Part shown: positions 7,770 through 15,918 of the stretch, piece after piece
Numbering within the stretch: position 1 is the first letter of the stretch
How the letters are laid out: every line of letters starts with the position of its first letter
From: Bacteroidales bacterium
GTDB taxonomy: Bacteria; Bacteroidota; Bacteroidia; Bacteroidales; Muribaculaceae
Reading direction: 5' to 3'
NCBI GenBank assembly: GCA_019416425.1
Contig: DXXK01000064.1
Location: forward strand, 1-54,599
DNA: 54,599 nucleotides
Position numbers and translations under genes: made by a program
Notes under the pieces: generated by a model
What the model was told of the DNA's origin: nothing
The model's input: only the letters and a program-made list of their open reading frames with translations
Databases searched by the model: none

Positions 7770-8492
7770 ATGAAAAAGTACGTAGCTGAATTTTTTGGAA
7801 CAATGTTCCTGGTGCTTCTGGCCTGCGGAAGCGCCGTGTTGGCCGGTCCCAAGATCGGCACTCTGGGCATCGGTCTCTGTTTCGGCCTGATCCTGCTGGC
7901 TTTGTGCTATGCCATCGGCGGCATCTCCGGTTGCCATGTCAATCCGGCCGTTTCGCTGGGTGTCTACCTGACGGACAGCAATTTCACGTTGAAGGACCTG
8001 TGCGGCTATGTGGTCGCTCAGCTGTTCGGCGCGGCATTCGGCGCGTCCATGCTGCTGTGGCTTATGGCTATGGGGGGATACTTTGACGGCGGCACGTTCG
8101 AGTTCGGCGGAATCACCAACAACATCGGATTCTCGGACAAGACATCCTATCTGGCCACTAATGTATGTCAGCCTGGTGTAAGCCAGGGCTTCGCACTGCT
8201 GACCGAGGGTCTGCTGACGTATCTGTTTGTATTCATCGTGCTGTTCGCCACCTCCAAGTGGGGCAACTCCAACATGGCCGGTGTTGCCATCGGTCTGGCA
8301 TTGGGTCTGGTGAATATCGTCGGCATACCTGTGGACAACTGCTCGGTCAATCCGGCACGTTCGTTCGGTCCGGCACTGTTCTCGCAGAACGCATGGCCTG
8401 ATTTCTGGGTAATGGTAGTAGGACCGCTGATCGGCGCCATCCTGGCGGCATTTACCTTCCGCATCTACAAGCCGTCGAAGCGGCTTGACTAA
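7770..8492 (+). CDS. aqpZ: Aquaporin / MIP family channel
   Basis: A 240-residue membrane channel with six hydrophobic helices and the two half-helix signatures of the MIP family: HVNPAVS (about 62-68) and SVNPARSFGPALF (about 190-202). The Arg after the second NPA, part of the selectivity filter, is present. Compared with E. coli AqpZ, the Phe of the filter aligns with CFG near residue 37, but the filter His is replaced by Asn (in LVNIVGIPVDN) and the filter Thr by Cys (in NCSVNPAR), and helix 2 is about five residues shorter. So water transport is likely but the substrate range may differ. It appears to be a single gene, between the helicase (divergent) and tRNA-Met. Confidence 0.9.
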   Translation: MKKYVAEFFGTMFLVLLACGSAVLAGPKIGTLGIGLCFGLILLALCYAIGGISGCHVNPAVSLGVYLTDSNFTLKDLCGYVVAQLFGAAFGASMLLWLMAMGGYFDGGTFEFGGITNNIGFSDKTSYLATNVCQPGVSQGFALLTEGLLTYLFVFIVLFATSKWGNSNMAGVAIGLALGLVNIVGIPVDNCSVNPARSFGPALFSQNAWPDFWVMVVGPLIGAILAAFTFRIYKPSKRLD

Positions 8493-8578
8493 TAAGCTGT
8501 GTATTCCACATTGACAGCTAACTCCATACACCCGACAGGCCATTGATTGGCCGTTTGGAGTGCGGCTTGACAATAAGA

Positions 8579-8610
8579 TTTGGAAAATTCGCAAAAAAGT
8601 ATTAACTTTG
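8579..8610 (+). promoter_or_regulatory. Promoter of tRNA-Met
   Basis: TTTG (8579-8582), 20-base spacer, TAACTTTG (8603-8610): full Bacteroidetes consensus. It drives the tRNA-Met transcript. Confidence 0.85.
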
Positions 8611-8615
8611 CACTT

Positions 8616-8649
8616 GGAAATCCCGCATGGACGTTCCTGCGGGATTTCC
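8616..8649 (+). other. Hairpin in tRNA-Met leader
   Basis: GGAAATCCCGCA (8616-8627) pairs perfectly with TGCGGGATTTCC (8638-8649), a 12-bp stem with a 10-base loop. It lies between the promoter and the first base of the mature tRNA (8654), so it is transcribed as 5' leader. Its arrangement recalls the palindrome in the tRNA-Phe leader. A role in RNase P processing or stability is inference. Confidence 0.6.
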
Positions 8650-8653
8650 GGCA

Positions 8654-8727
8654 GGTCCCATAGCTCAGTTGGTCAGAGCAACTGACTCATAATCAGTGGG
8701 TCCTTGGTTCAAGCCCAAGTGGGACCA
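8654..8727 (+). tRNA. tRNA with CAT anticodon (elongator Met, or Ile2)
   Basis: The acceptor stem is GGTCCCA...TGGGACC with discriminator A at 8727; the D arm has AGCTCAGTTGGTCAGAGC, the anticodon loop is CTCATAA (anticodon CAT) and the T loop is GGTTCAAGCCC. 74 nt, CCA not encoded. Elongator Met is most likely; lysidine-modified Ile2 cannot be excluded by eye. Its 3' end is the integration site of the island at 8714-17574. Confidence 0.93.
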
Positions 8728-8728
8728 C
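8714..8728 (+). repeat. attL: 15-bp direct repeat at tRNA 3' end
   Basis: CCCAAGTGGGACCAC, covering the end of the T arm, the 3' acceptor strand, the discriminator base and one further base. Identical to 17560-17574. Confidence 0.88.
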
Positions 8729-8751
8729 AACATACGAAAGCAATTCGCAGA

Positions 8752-8784
8752 AGAATCCTGAAAATCAATGATTTTCGGGATTCT
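8752..8784 (+). terminator. Terminator carried by the island just after attL
   Basis: AGAATCCTGAAAATC (8752-8766) pairs with GATTTTCGGGATTCT (8770-8784) with one wobble and a 3-base loop, followed by GTCGTTTT. It lies 25 bases after the tRNA 3' end and probably replaces the native terminator that integration moved to 17597. Confidence 0.7.
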
Positions 8785-8971
8785 GTCGTTTTAGCCGCCA
8801 GCGCAGTTTCATGCAAAATGAGGCATTACGCGTTGGAGAAGCCGTTGGACTTGATTTTTACTTTGGAAATGTCCAACGGATAGCCGACAAATCATTGAGA
8901 ATCTTTCGTTTGCTGTTGGTTTTCTCATCTTGTCACAAAAACTATTGTTTAACCTTTAATGTTTATCTGAC

Positions 8972-10201
8972 ATGCAACAAAGAAGATCGACATTCAGCAT
9001 CCTCTTTTACATAAAGAGGAAGAAGCTGCTGAAAAACGGTGACGCACCGGTATATATGCGCGTCACCGTTGATGGCCGTTTCCTTGAAGCGTCCCTCAAA
9101 AGAGGAGTGAATCCAAAGATGTGGAACGAGAAAAAGCAACGTTCTACGGGCAGAGACCGTCTGTCGCTTGAACTCAACGATTATCTTGCCGACACCTTGG
9201 CAAAATTGTTGAAGATTCATCAGCGTTTTATTGATGAAAAGAAAATCATCAATCCGAAAACGATTCTTGATGAATGGGCGGGAAGAGTGGAGAAACCGAA
9301 GATGCTTTGTGAAGTCTTCAAGGAAGACAACCTCAAATATCGTCAACGGCTTGAAATCGGCGATGTAGTACTCAACACAGTTCTAAGAAACGAACGTGCT
9401 GAACGTTATCTCGGAGAATTTATCCAGAAGAAATTCAACACACCGGACATCCCGTTCTCGGCTATCGACAATGCTTTCGTGCGGGACTTTCATCTCTTTC
9501 TTAGAGTTGACAAGAAGCAGGAACAGAACACAGCCAACAAATACTGCAAGATTCTGAAACGGATCGTCACGCTTGCACTCGACAACAAATGGATGGACGT
9601 GAATCCATTTCAGGGAATACGTTTCCATGCCAAGGCTACAAACTGTCAGTTCCTTACCGAGAAGGAGCTCCACACAATAATGAACAAGACATTCACTCTG
9701 GAGCGGCTGAACGCAGTCCGGGATATCTTCATATTCTGCGCGCTGACCGGACTGTCGTTCTCGGATGTCGAGGGTCTGAAACCGGAGCACGTCTCCGTTG
9801 ATGATGATGGTAATTACTGGATCCACAAGGCACGACAGAAGACAAAGAACATATGTAGCATTCCATATCTGGAATCAGCACGCCTCATCGCAGAGAAATA
9901 TAAAGGACATCCGCTTTGTGAAAAACGAGGTGTCATTCTTCCCGTGATATCCAATCAGCGCATGAATTCCTATCTCGGAGAAATTGCCGGAATATGCGGC
10001 ATAGACAAACCTCTGACAATGCATATCGCCCGCCACTCCTTTGCGTGCCTTGCACTTGCCAACGGCGTATCGCTGGAGATCATAGCCAGAATGCTGGGCC
10101 ATTCCGATATCCGCACCACAAAGATCTATGCAAAAGTCATAGACAAATCTATTGCAGAACAGATGGGTGGACTCGCCGCCAAGTTCGGTTCTCAGAAATA
10201 G
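8972..10201 (+). CDS. Tyrosine site-specific integrase, IntDOT-like
   Basis: A 409-residue integrase that should catalyse recombination between the island and the tRNA-Met end. An N-terminal arm-binding beta region (about 5-60) and a SAM-like core-binding domain (about 105-210) precede the catalytic domain. Visible catalytic elements are Lys in HKARQKTK (about 290), HIARHSF (about 350), LGHSDIRTT (about 376) and the nucleophile Tyr in KIYAKV (about 387). The position of the first catalytic Arg is Ser (ALTGLSFSDV, about 258), as I recall for the CTnDOT integrase group. The start ATG at 8972 gives the usual length. It is followed by two excisionase-like genes on the opposite strand. Confidence 0.93.
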   Translation: MQQRRSTFSILFYIKRKKLLKNGDAPVYMRVTVDGRFLEASLKRGVNPKMWNEKKQRSTGRDRLSLELNDYLADTLAKLLKIHQRFIDEKKIINPKTILDEWAGRVEKPKMLCEVFKEDNLKYRQRLEIGDVVLNTVLRNERAERYLGEFIQKKFNTPDIPFSAIDNAFVRDFHLFLRVDKKQEQNTANKYCKILKRIVTLALDNKWMDVNPFQGIRFHAKATNCQFLTEKELHTIMNKTFTLERLNAVRDIFIFCALTGLSFSDVEGLKPEHVSVDDDGNYWIHKARQKTKNICSIPYLESARLIAEKYKGHPLCEKRGVILPVISNQRMNSYLGEIAGICGIDKPLTMHIARHSFACLALANGVSLEIIARMLGHSDIRTTKIYAKVIDKSIAEQMGGLAAKFGSQK

Positions 10202-10266
10202 GCTCTAATAAGTATAATCTAAGTATAATCGCCCCGACCATAGCTTTTGGCCGGGGCAATTTACAT

Positions 10267-10572
10267 TCATCTGAAAGGAGGCATATAATGCCGTTGCAAA
10301 AGTTCTTCCACATCGGTGTCGGCATACAGTATTTTCCCGGGAAGATTATAATATGCCAATATCCCATTGGCCCTGTAGGTGGCAAGCGTCCGCTTACATA
10401 TATTCAGTTTCTTGCTTAAAGCCGTATCTGTCAGGAATCGTTTGCCATGAAACATTGGTATAGAGTTCTTTTTCAATGTCGAGGCAATGTTTTTTATTTC
10501 TTCCAGTTCATTAAATATAGGGTGCAATTCCGAAACTGTCAGGATTTCAACCTTCTCTTTCATGACCGACAT
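10267..10572 (-). CDS. Helix-turn-helix excisionase-like protein (second of pair)
   Basis: A 101-residue protein (ATG at 10572, or 10563). An N-terminal helix (about 1-35) is followed by a winged-helix module: LTDTALSKKLNICKRTLATYR, then the wing segment KILYADTDVEELL. This is the HTH_17/excisionase pattern of the paired small genes beside IntDOT-like integrases (xis2c/xis2d of CTnDOT are the comparison). It probably binds the att region and controls excision or integrase use. It overlaps the preceding HTH gene by 26 bases and converges with the integrase gene. Confidence 0.75.
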   Translation of the reverse strand: MSVMKEKVEILTVSELHPIFNELEEIKNIASTLKKNSIPMFHGKRFLTDTALSKKLNICKRTLATYRANGILAYYNLPGKILYADTDVEELLQRHYMPPFR

Positions 10573-10837
10573 AGCTTTGAGTTAAAAATCTGGCGATCTC
10601 TTTATCTGGATAAAACACCTTGCCGTCTATAATACTGTAACCGATTCTGCCAGACGAACGCAACGATTGCATCGTCCTATTCGATCTCTGAAGTATGGCC
10701 TGTGCAGAACGATTATCAATCCATCCGAGCCGAGTGCAACAGATTGCCGAAAGAGCAGAATCCAGTATGGAGCGACATTCGCGCACACCTCTCACGAGCG
10801 CATCAAACAGATGACGCTCTATCATAATATAGTCCAT
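10547..10837 (-). CDS. Helix-turn-helix excisionase-like protein (first of pair)
   Basis: A 96-residue protein from the ATG at 10837. The N-terminal 45 residues are helical; the rest forms a winged helix: DNRSAQAILQRSNRTMQSLR, then GKVFYPDKEIARFL. It overlaps the next gene by 26 bases, so the two are cotranslated. Because it is near the integrase and of excisionase type, a role in excision or regulation of the island is inferred; no direct evidence of target sites was found. Confidence 0.72.
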   Translation of the reverse strand: MDYIMIERHLFDALVRGVRECRSILDSALSAICCTRLGWIDNRSAQAILQRSNRTMQSLRSSGRIGYSIIDGKVFYPDKEIARFLTQSYVGHEREG

Positions 10838-11525
10838 ATCAATAAGTAGATTTTAGGTGAATATAGAAGGTGGTGACATTCACCATTTCTCGTTGCCCGG
10901 CTTGATAGCCATGTCCGAGTCAACTCATCTCCGAGCGTAGGGGTGCCATACCGTTGCGCCGGAGGATTGTAAAGGCTCATTCTCCCACATATCCCTTTGC
11001 AATCATGAATGCTGCCACATGCATACACACATACACACCGATGTGGCGACATCCCGATATACCTCTCAATAGATGGAGGTGGATATAATCGAAGAACCAA
11101 ATGGAGAGATAACGTTATACATGTTTAAGACAACGCACGTATCTCATTCCATTCTCGCTCATCATTTAAGCCTCTGTGCAAGTGAAACGATATCTCAACG
11201 TGAATAGTTTATTGCAAATCAAGCACTTTCCCAACATGCCCCAATCTTTCCACAAGATGTCCCAACTTATTTTATAGGAGGCATCCACAAGAGCCCCTAT
11301 CGGCATTCTGACATTGTCCCTTTACCTTGTCATTCTTTTAGTTGAAGGAATGACGTTCACGTGAACATTGCAAGGTATGTTTTGAGGCACACGAAATTAA
11401 GATTGTGCCTCAAAACCCTTGCATGTGTCAGGTTGCGATTACTCCGGAGTCGTAATCACCAAAGCTTTCTTTTCAGATGACTATAATGTGATTGCTTTCA
11501 AAAGATATGTTCTACAGCATATTAC
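10838..11525. other. Non-coding stretch with strong inverted repeats
   Basis: About 690 bases between the excisionase-like genes and the XRE promoter with no convincing gene; small open frames here have poor composition. It contains the perfect palindrome GTTCACGTGAAC (11355-11366) and, next to it, an extended inverted repeat at 11370-11422: GCAAGG-4 bases-TTTTGAGGCACA pairs with TGTGCCTCAAAA-1 base-CCTTGC. No T-tract follows, so it is not a usual terminator. It may be a regulator-binding region, a structured RNA or a recombination-related structure. Confidence 0.5.
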
Positions 11526-11556
11526 TTTGTCTAATCAGAAATTCTTTATAACTTTG
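11526..11556 (+). promoter_or_regulatory. Promoter of the XRE regulator
   Basis: TTTG (11526-11529), 19-base spacer, TAACTTTG (11549-11556). It places transcription start near 11563 and so rules out the longer frame beginning at 11419. Confidence 0.8.
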
Positions 11557-11580
11557 CAAATAACATCAAGAAATTGTCCC

Positions 11581-11823
11581 ATGTCAAGTACAATAATGGA
11601 TACAGGAAACGAAAGGATCAATCGGCTAAAAGTCGTATTAGCCGAAAAGAACCGCAAGGGTAAATGGCTCGCCGAACAGTTAGGCAAGAATGAAGCCACC
11701 GTATCCCGATGGTGTTCAAACACTGCGCAACCCTCTCTTGAAATGCTCGTAAAGATTGCAGAATTATTGAATGTCGAAACAAAGGATTTGTTAAATAATC
11801 GCCTTGCAAAGGACAGAAAATAA
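11581..11823 (+). CDS. XRE-family helix-turn-helix regulator
   Basis: About 80 residues from the ATG at 11581 (an ATG at 11596 is also possible). It is a nearly pure Cro/CI-type HTH: INRLKVVLAEKNRKGKWLAE, NEATVSRWCSNTAQPS and LEMLVKIAELLNVETKDLL. The promoter at 11526-11556 decides against a start at 11419. It stands 104 bases upstream of the four-gene operon and is probably its repressor, an arrangement frequent in defence cassettes (inference). The palindromes at 11355-11366 and 11370-11422 are possible targets. Confidence 0.85.
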   Translation: MSSTIMDTGNERINRLKVVLAEKNRKGKWLAEQLGKNEATVSRWCSNTAQPSLEMLVKIAELLNVETKDLLNNRLAKDRK

Positions 11824-11927
11824 AGTGTTTTAAAATCTATCTTGATAAATCGTGACCTGATGAATGTGTCAACAGGCTTTATATTGAAATCTACGACTTA
11901 AATAACAACAGCAAAACATATAATTTC

Positions 11928-13514
11928 ATGGCAAATTTCCCCATAGTAGAAATCTACGAGCAAGTTAAAAATACTCGCCATCTTTATTATGAATTAACAA
12001 AAGGAAGAAAACGGGGCAGTCATTTACATATAATTCCGATTCACGATTGGGGAAGTGGATATTTATGGTGGAGCAAAAATTGTTGGAATGGACAAGATTT
12101 ATTAAATTCCTTCCAAGTCTGCTATAATGTAAATGATATAGTTTACTCTAACTCAGGTAATCTTCAGGATTTCTTTAAGTTTTGTATTAGGATAAAAGCG
12201 GACGAATATCCCAAAGAAATTATAGAATATTATACCAAAAGAATTCTTCCAACTTCATCTGCCAATATATATATCTACACACAAATCAAGGATCTAATAA
12301 CTAAATGTTTTCAAGACTATACTAAAGAGGGAATTTATGTCAGTATGGGATTTGTGATGCAGACACCTATGATTATGCCTTTCTTCAATTTTACCCCTAA
12401 TACTTCCGTTTTAGATTCCAATCAGTTTGATACTCTAAGAAAACACATTGAATCATTATATGCAAAGATAGATGGACTTCAGCATGAGAAGATAGAAATT
12501 TTTAATAAAACTCGATACAGTTATCTACAATCCAGCAATTCTATTATCAACTACCTAACTTTTTTACTTACAGATTCCTTCTATAGTTTTATTTGGAGCA
12601 AGAAAACTAATATGGAATATCAGAGTGAAACTTCAACTTTGATAATTGATTACAATCTTCCAAATAAATATGAAATCCCAAATGAAGTTATAAATACTCA
12701 CCTCGATTGGTGTAAAATGCCAACAACAAAAGAAAAGAAATTATATGACTCAATAATATACTCAATCACATTGAGGACATTAGCAGAAATTTTTCATTAT
12801 GATGAGAAAAAGTACATCCAACATGTTTGTTTCAATGGTAAAGTGAAGGATCGTAGTCCTTTCATAGGGCAAATGGAGGAAAAGTATATCTTGTCAGTAA
12901 ATGTAAGTCGAGAACAGATAGAATCTCTCAACCTAGAGTTTATAGATCCTAAAGAATGCTTTAAGCATTTAAAAGGAGTCTGCGCATCTAAACTATATGA
13001 GCAAACCGAAATAAGGCCTATCATAACTCCCTCATTCAATGACAAACGTTTTGTGAAAGCGAGGGATGTAAAAACCTCTCAATATACCAATCTGGCAGAA
13101 ATGGATTGGGAAGAGTTTGAACATCTTGTTAGGCAGGTGTTCGAATGGGAGTTCTCAGACAAAGGAGGAGAAGTTAATGTAACTCAATCGAGTAGAGATG
13201 GTGGAGTTGATGCTATTGTATACGATCCAGATCCTCTTCGAGGTGGTAAGATAATTATTCAAGCCAAGAGATACACCAATACTGTGCCGGTCTCCGCTGT
13301 AAGGGATTTGTATGGTACCATCATTAATGAAGGTGCAAACAAAGGCATTCTCATTACAACATCCGATTATGGACCGGATTCATATAAGTTTGCTCAAGGC
13401 AAACCTATCACTCTACTTAATGGAGGGCATTTGCTTTATTTAATGGAGAAGCATGGTCGTCATGCCCGTATTGACATTCAAGAAGCAAAGAATAATTTCA
13501 AAAACAATCAATAA
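11928..13514 (+). CDS. Restriction endonuclease-like protein with C-terminal Mrr-type domain
   Basis: A 528-residue protein. Residues about 390-520 form an Mrr_cat-type PD-(D/E)XK nuclease domain: DWEEFEHLVRQVFEWEF with the first Glu, RDGGVDAIV with the catalytic Asp, and IIIQAKRYT with the Q-x-K pair, followed by VRDLYGTIINEGANKGILIT. It should cleave DNA, and Mrr-type enzymes often act on modified DNA. The N-terminal 390 residues match no family I recognise; they are rich in Tyr, Asn and Lys and could be a sensor or substrate-recognition part. The gene is A/T-rich compared with its surroundings. Its TAA overlaps the ATG of the next gene. Confidence 0.8.
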   Translation: MANFPIVEIYEQVKNTRHLYYELTKGRKRGSHLHIIPIHDWGSGYLWWSKNCWNGQDLLNSFQVCYNVNDIVYSNSGNLQDFFKFCIRIKADEYPKEIIEYYTKRILPTSSANIYIYTQIKDLITKCFQDYTKEGIYVSMGFVMQTPMIMPFFNFTPNTSVLDSNQFDTLRKHIESLYAKIDGLQHEKIEIFNKTRYSYLQSSNSIINYLTFLLTDSFYSFIWSKKTNMEYQSETSTLIIDYNLPNKYEIPNEVINTHLDWCKMPTTKEKKLYDSIIYSITLRTLAEIFHYDEKKYIQHVCFNGKVKDRSPFIGQMEEKYILSVNVSREQIESLNLEFIDPKECFKHLKGVCASKLYEQTEIRPIITPSFNDKRFVKARDVKTSQYTNLAEMDWEEFEHLVRQVFEWEFSDKGGEVNVTQSSRDGGVDAIVYDPDPLRGGKIIIQAKRYTNTVPVSAVRDLYGTIINEGANKGILITTSDYGPDSYKFAQGKPITLLNGGHLLYLMEKHGRHARIDIQEAKNNFKNNQ

Positions 13515-14335
13515 TGGAAACAACTGCCACAATTACTATATCTTCTTGGTTGATACCTCTCCTCTCTGGTATAGCTGGTGCGTTAATAGGTACTTTTTTC
13601 GGAGCATACTTTTTAAATAGGTATCAGAAATCTGATAAAGAAAGAATACGAAAAATTGCAATTCGTGCAGCAGAAATATTTAAGTCTTATAAGGGAAAAT
13701 CATTTGTTGATGCTCAGAGTGAGTTTAATAATAAACTTACCATAGCAGAAAAGCGAGCTGTTATTGTAGCATTACATAAACTTGGTATTCCCATAGAAAC
13801 ACCCTACTCAAAGACTTTCAATGTCAACGAAGTGGAGTTCTGCGACCAAGATATTTCAGAAGAGTGTATTGATGACATAATAATGCAGGTAAACAAGGGA
13901 CTTTGCGATCACCTTTTTTTCTTGGACGTAGAGGAACACTTTTCTTCAAATCTTAGATTAATGGCATTAAGGAAATTAGCACAAAGATATGTAGAAAAAG
14001 TCTTATCCAGAAGTGTATTAATACAACCCAATAGAATTCAACACATTCAGAACTGGACCGATCTTTTTAGTCCTGGAGAATTAGAAACGATTTGGGTTTT
14101 TAGAGATAAGGTTGCCAATTCTCTTTATTATAATATTGACGGGAGTCCTGATCCAACAAAGTTAGCTACCCTGCTACGGGAAATTGAAATAGGGTTGTGG
14201 GACAGCTACTTGTTTTGGGACTTTTCATCATATCAGAATGTTAATAATCAAAATGCGATGGTATCTTTAATGACTCAAATGATAAGCAACAGCAATGTCA
14301 ACCAAACGCAGACAACGTTATCCGAAGAAGGCTAA
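13514..14335 (+). CDS. Membrane-anchored protein of unknown function
   Basis: A 273-residue protein with one transmembrane helix near the N-terminus (LIPLLSGIAGALIGTFFGAY, about 14-33) followed by a basic stretch (RYQKSDKERIRKI), predicting a cytoplasmic C-terminal domain. That domain is helical and shows no motif I recognise. The start overlaps the nuclease stop (TAATG) and its own stop overlaps the next start in the same way, so the genes are translationally coupled. In a defence context it may be a membrane effector or anchor (inference). Confidence 0.72.
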   Translation: METTATITISSWLIPLLSGIAGALIGTFFGAYFLNRYQKSDKERIRKIAIRAAEIFKSYKGKSFVDAQSEFNNKLTIAEKRAVIVALHKLGIPIETPYSKTFNVNEVEFCDQDISEECIDDIIMQVNKGLCDHLFFLDVEEHFSSNLRLMALRKLAQRYVEKVLSRSVLIQPNRIQHIQNWTDLFSPGELETIWVFRDKVANSLYYNIDGSPDPTKLATLLREIEIGLWDSYLFWDFSSYQNVNNQNAMVSLMTQMISNSNVNQTQTTLSEEG

Positions 14336-15918
14336 TGATTACCATTGACGATATAAAGGCATTGATTGCTTCGGACGAGTCGCGGACTCTGGAGCTGAAG
14401 AAGACTACCGGTGAGATGAAAGACGGTATGCATGCGGCGTGCGCTTTTCTCAATACCGATGGCGGCTGGCTGATTTTTGGTATTGCGCCAAAGTCACTGA
14501 GGATTATCGGTCAGCAGGTGACTGATGACACAAAGCGGGAGATCTCTCAGGCGTTAGCCGGGATTGAACCGGCATACGACATTCAACCCATATATGTCGA
14601 TGTTCCGGAGTATCCGGGCAATAAGGTCATCGCCTTTCATTTTGATGGATGGAAATGTGGTGATAAACCTTATACTTTCCGGGGCAGACCATACTATAAG
14701 ATTGAGAGTACAACTAAGATTATGCCGCGTGATATGTATGACGAGCGCATTCGGATTCATGAACCTCATTCCTATTCTTGGGAATCGCTCCCGGCAAGAG
14801 GTGTCAGTTTTTCGGATCTGAACAGGGATCGCATACTCGGTTGTATACGGCTTGGAGTAGAAGGCGGGAGAATCCCTGAGTCTGCATTGACCGCTCCGAT
14901 TGAGGACACATTGGCAAAGTGGAAACTTACTGTCAATGAAGTGCCCACCAACGGTGCTGCCATGCTTTTCTCCAATAACATCTATCCATACGATAACTTC
15001 TTATTGAGGTTGGCTCGTTTCCGTGGCAATGACAAACTGGAATTTATCGACAATCAACGTGCCGAAGGTAATTTCTTCGATCTCCTTGACGCAGGTATGG
15101 CTTTTCTTTTCAAGCATCTTAATCTCAGCGGAAAGATCACCAACAAAAGCCTTATGAGAGAGGAGCGTCTTGAAGTGCCGGTAAGCGCATTGAGAGAAGC
15201 ATTGATCAATGCCTTGGCACATCGTCAATGGGAGAAGGCAAATCTTACAATCAGTATAGCAGTCTATGACGACCGCGTGGAGATTGCCAACCCAGGTATA
15301 CTTCCACCTAAGATAACTCCCGAGAACATCAAGGAGTCGCATGAGTCATTCCCCTACAACCGCAATATAGCTCATGCCCTCTATCGCTCTACCTTTCTTG
15401 AAAGTTGGGGCAGCGGCATCCGCCGCATCATCGAAGCTTGCCAAGAGCAAGGTGTCGAAGAACCCACATGGCGCTGGGACGGAGCATTTGTATATGTCAT
15501 CTTCAAACGACCGGCTAAAGTAGCCTCTGATACTACAAAAGATAACTTAGGGGGTGATGTCGCTCCAAGTACCGACCAAGTACCGACCAAGCACCGGCCA
15601 ACCACCGATCAAATACCGACCAATCACCGACCTAAGCACGACCCAAGCACGACCCAAGCACGACCCAAGTACGACCCAAGTACGACCCAAGTATCCCAAT
15701 TGATTATATTGATGGGTGAAGACTACATGTCTCTTAGTGAAATAATGTCATTATTTAATTTAAGTAGTGCCAAACGATTTAGAGAGAATTATCTCAATCC
15801 AGCCTTATCGGATGGCGCTATTGAGAGACTTTATCCAGACCAGCCTAGGCACCCCAAGCAAAAATACCGATTGACAGAGATTGCTAAGGAATGGAAATCA
15901 AACAACCAGAATTCTTAA
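14335..15918 (+). CDS. ATP-binding protein with AlbA_2 (Schlafen-like) and HATPase domains
   Basis: A 527-residue protein. The N-terminal AlbA_2 domain has LELKKTTGEMKDGMHAACAF followed by NTDGGWLIFGI (about 18-50). A GHKL-type ATPase region has ALREALINALAHRQW (about 285-299), VEIANPGILPP and ESWGSGIRRI. Then comes a low-complexity linker made by an 11-bp tandem array (about 411-454) and a C-terminal winged-helix-like domain (MSLSEIMSLFNLSSAKRFRE). Proteins of this type act as regulators or occur in defence and antisense-like systems; the exact role is unknown. It overlaps the membrane-protein gene and the last gene of the operon. Confidence 0.85.
   Translation: MITIDDIKALIASDESRTLELKKTTGEMKDGMHAACAFLNTDGGWLIFGIAPKSLRIIGQQVTDDTKREISQALAGIEPAYDIQPIYVDVPEYPGNKVIAFHFDGWKCGDKPYTFRGRPYYKIESTTKIMPRDMYDERIRIHEPHSYSWESLPARGVSFSDLNRDRILGCIRLGVEGGRIPESALTAPIEDTLAKWKLTVNEVPTNGAAMLFSNNIYPYDNFLLRLARFRGNDKLEFIDNQRAEGNFFDLLDAGMAFLFKHLNLSGKITNKSLMREERLEVPVSALREALINALAHRQWEKANLTISIAVYDDRVEIANPGILPPKITPENIKESHESFPYNRNIAHALYRSTFLESWGSGIRRIIEACQEQGVEEPTWRWDGAFVYVIFKRPAKVASDTTKDNLGGDVAPSTDQVPTKHRPTTDQIPTNHRPKHDPSTTQARPKYDPSTTQVSQLIILMGEDYMSLSEIMSLFNLSSAKRFRENYLNPALSDGAIERLYPDQPRHPKQKYRLTEIAKEWKSNNQNS
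15565..15696. repeat. 11-bp tandem repeat array, 12 units, inside coding sequence
   Basis: Twelve head-to-tail units of 11 bases, running from CCAAGTACCGA (two exact copies at the left) to CCCAAGCACGA and CCCAAGTACGA (exact pairs at the right). Since 11 is not a multiple of 3, the protein repeats every 33 bases (11 residues: PSTDQVPTKHR, PTTDQIPTNHR, PKHDPSTTQAR, PKYDPSTTQVS). Gain or loss of one or two units would shift the frame before the C-terminal domain. Confidence 0.9.

Noticed and set aside
10822..11100. 92-residue minus-strand frame in the island gap
   Set aside because: Cys/Pro/Tyr-rich nonsense-like composition and no family resemblance.
11419..11580. N-terminal extension of the XRE regulator
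   Set aside because: A consensus promoter at 11526-11556 lies inside it, so translation must start at 11581 or later.
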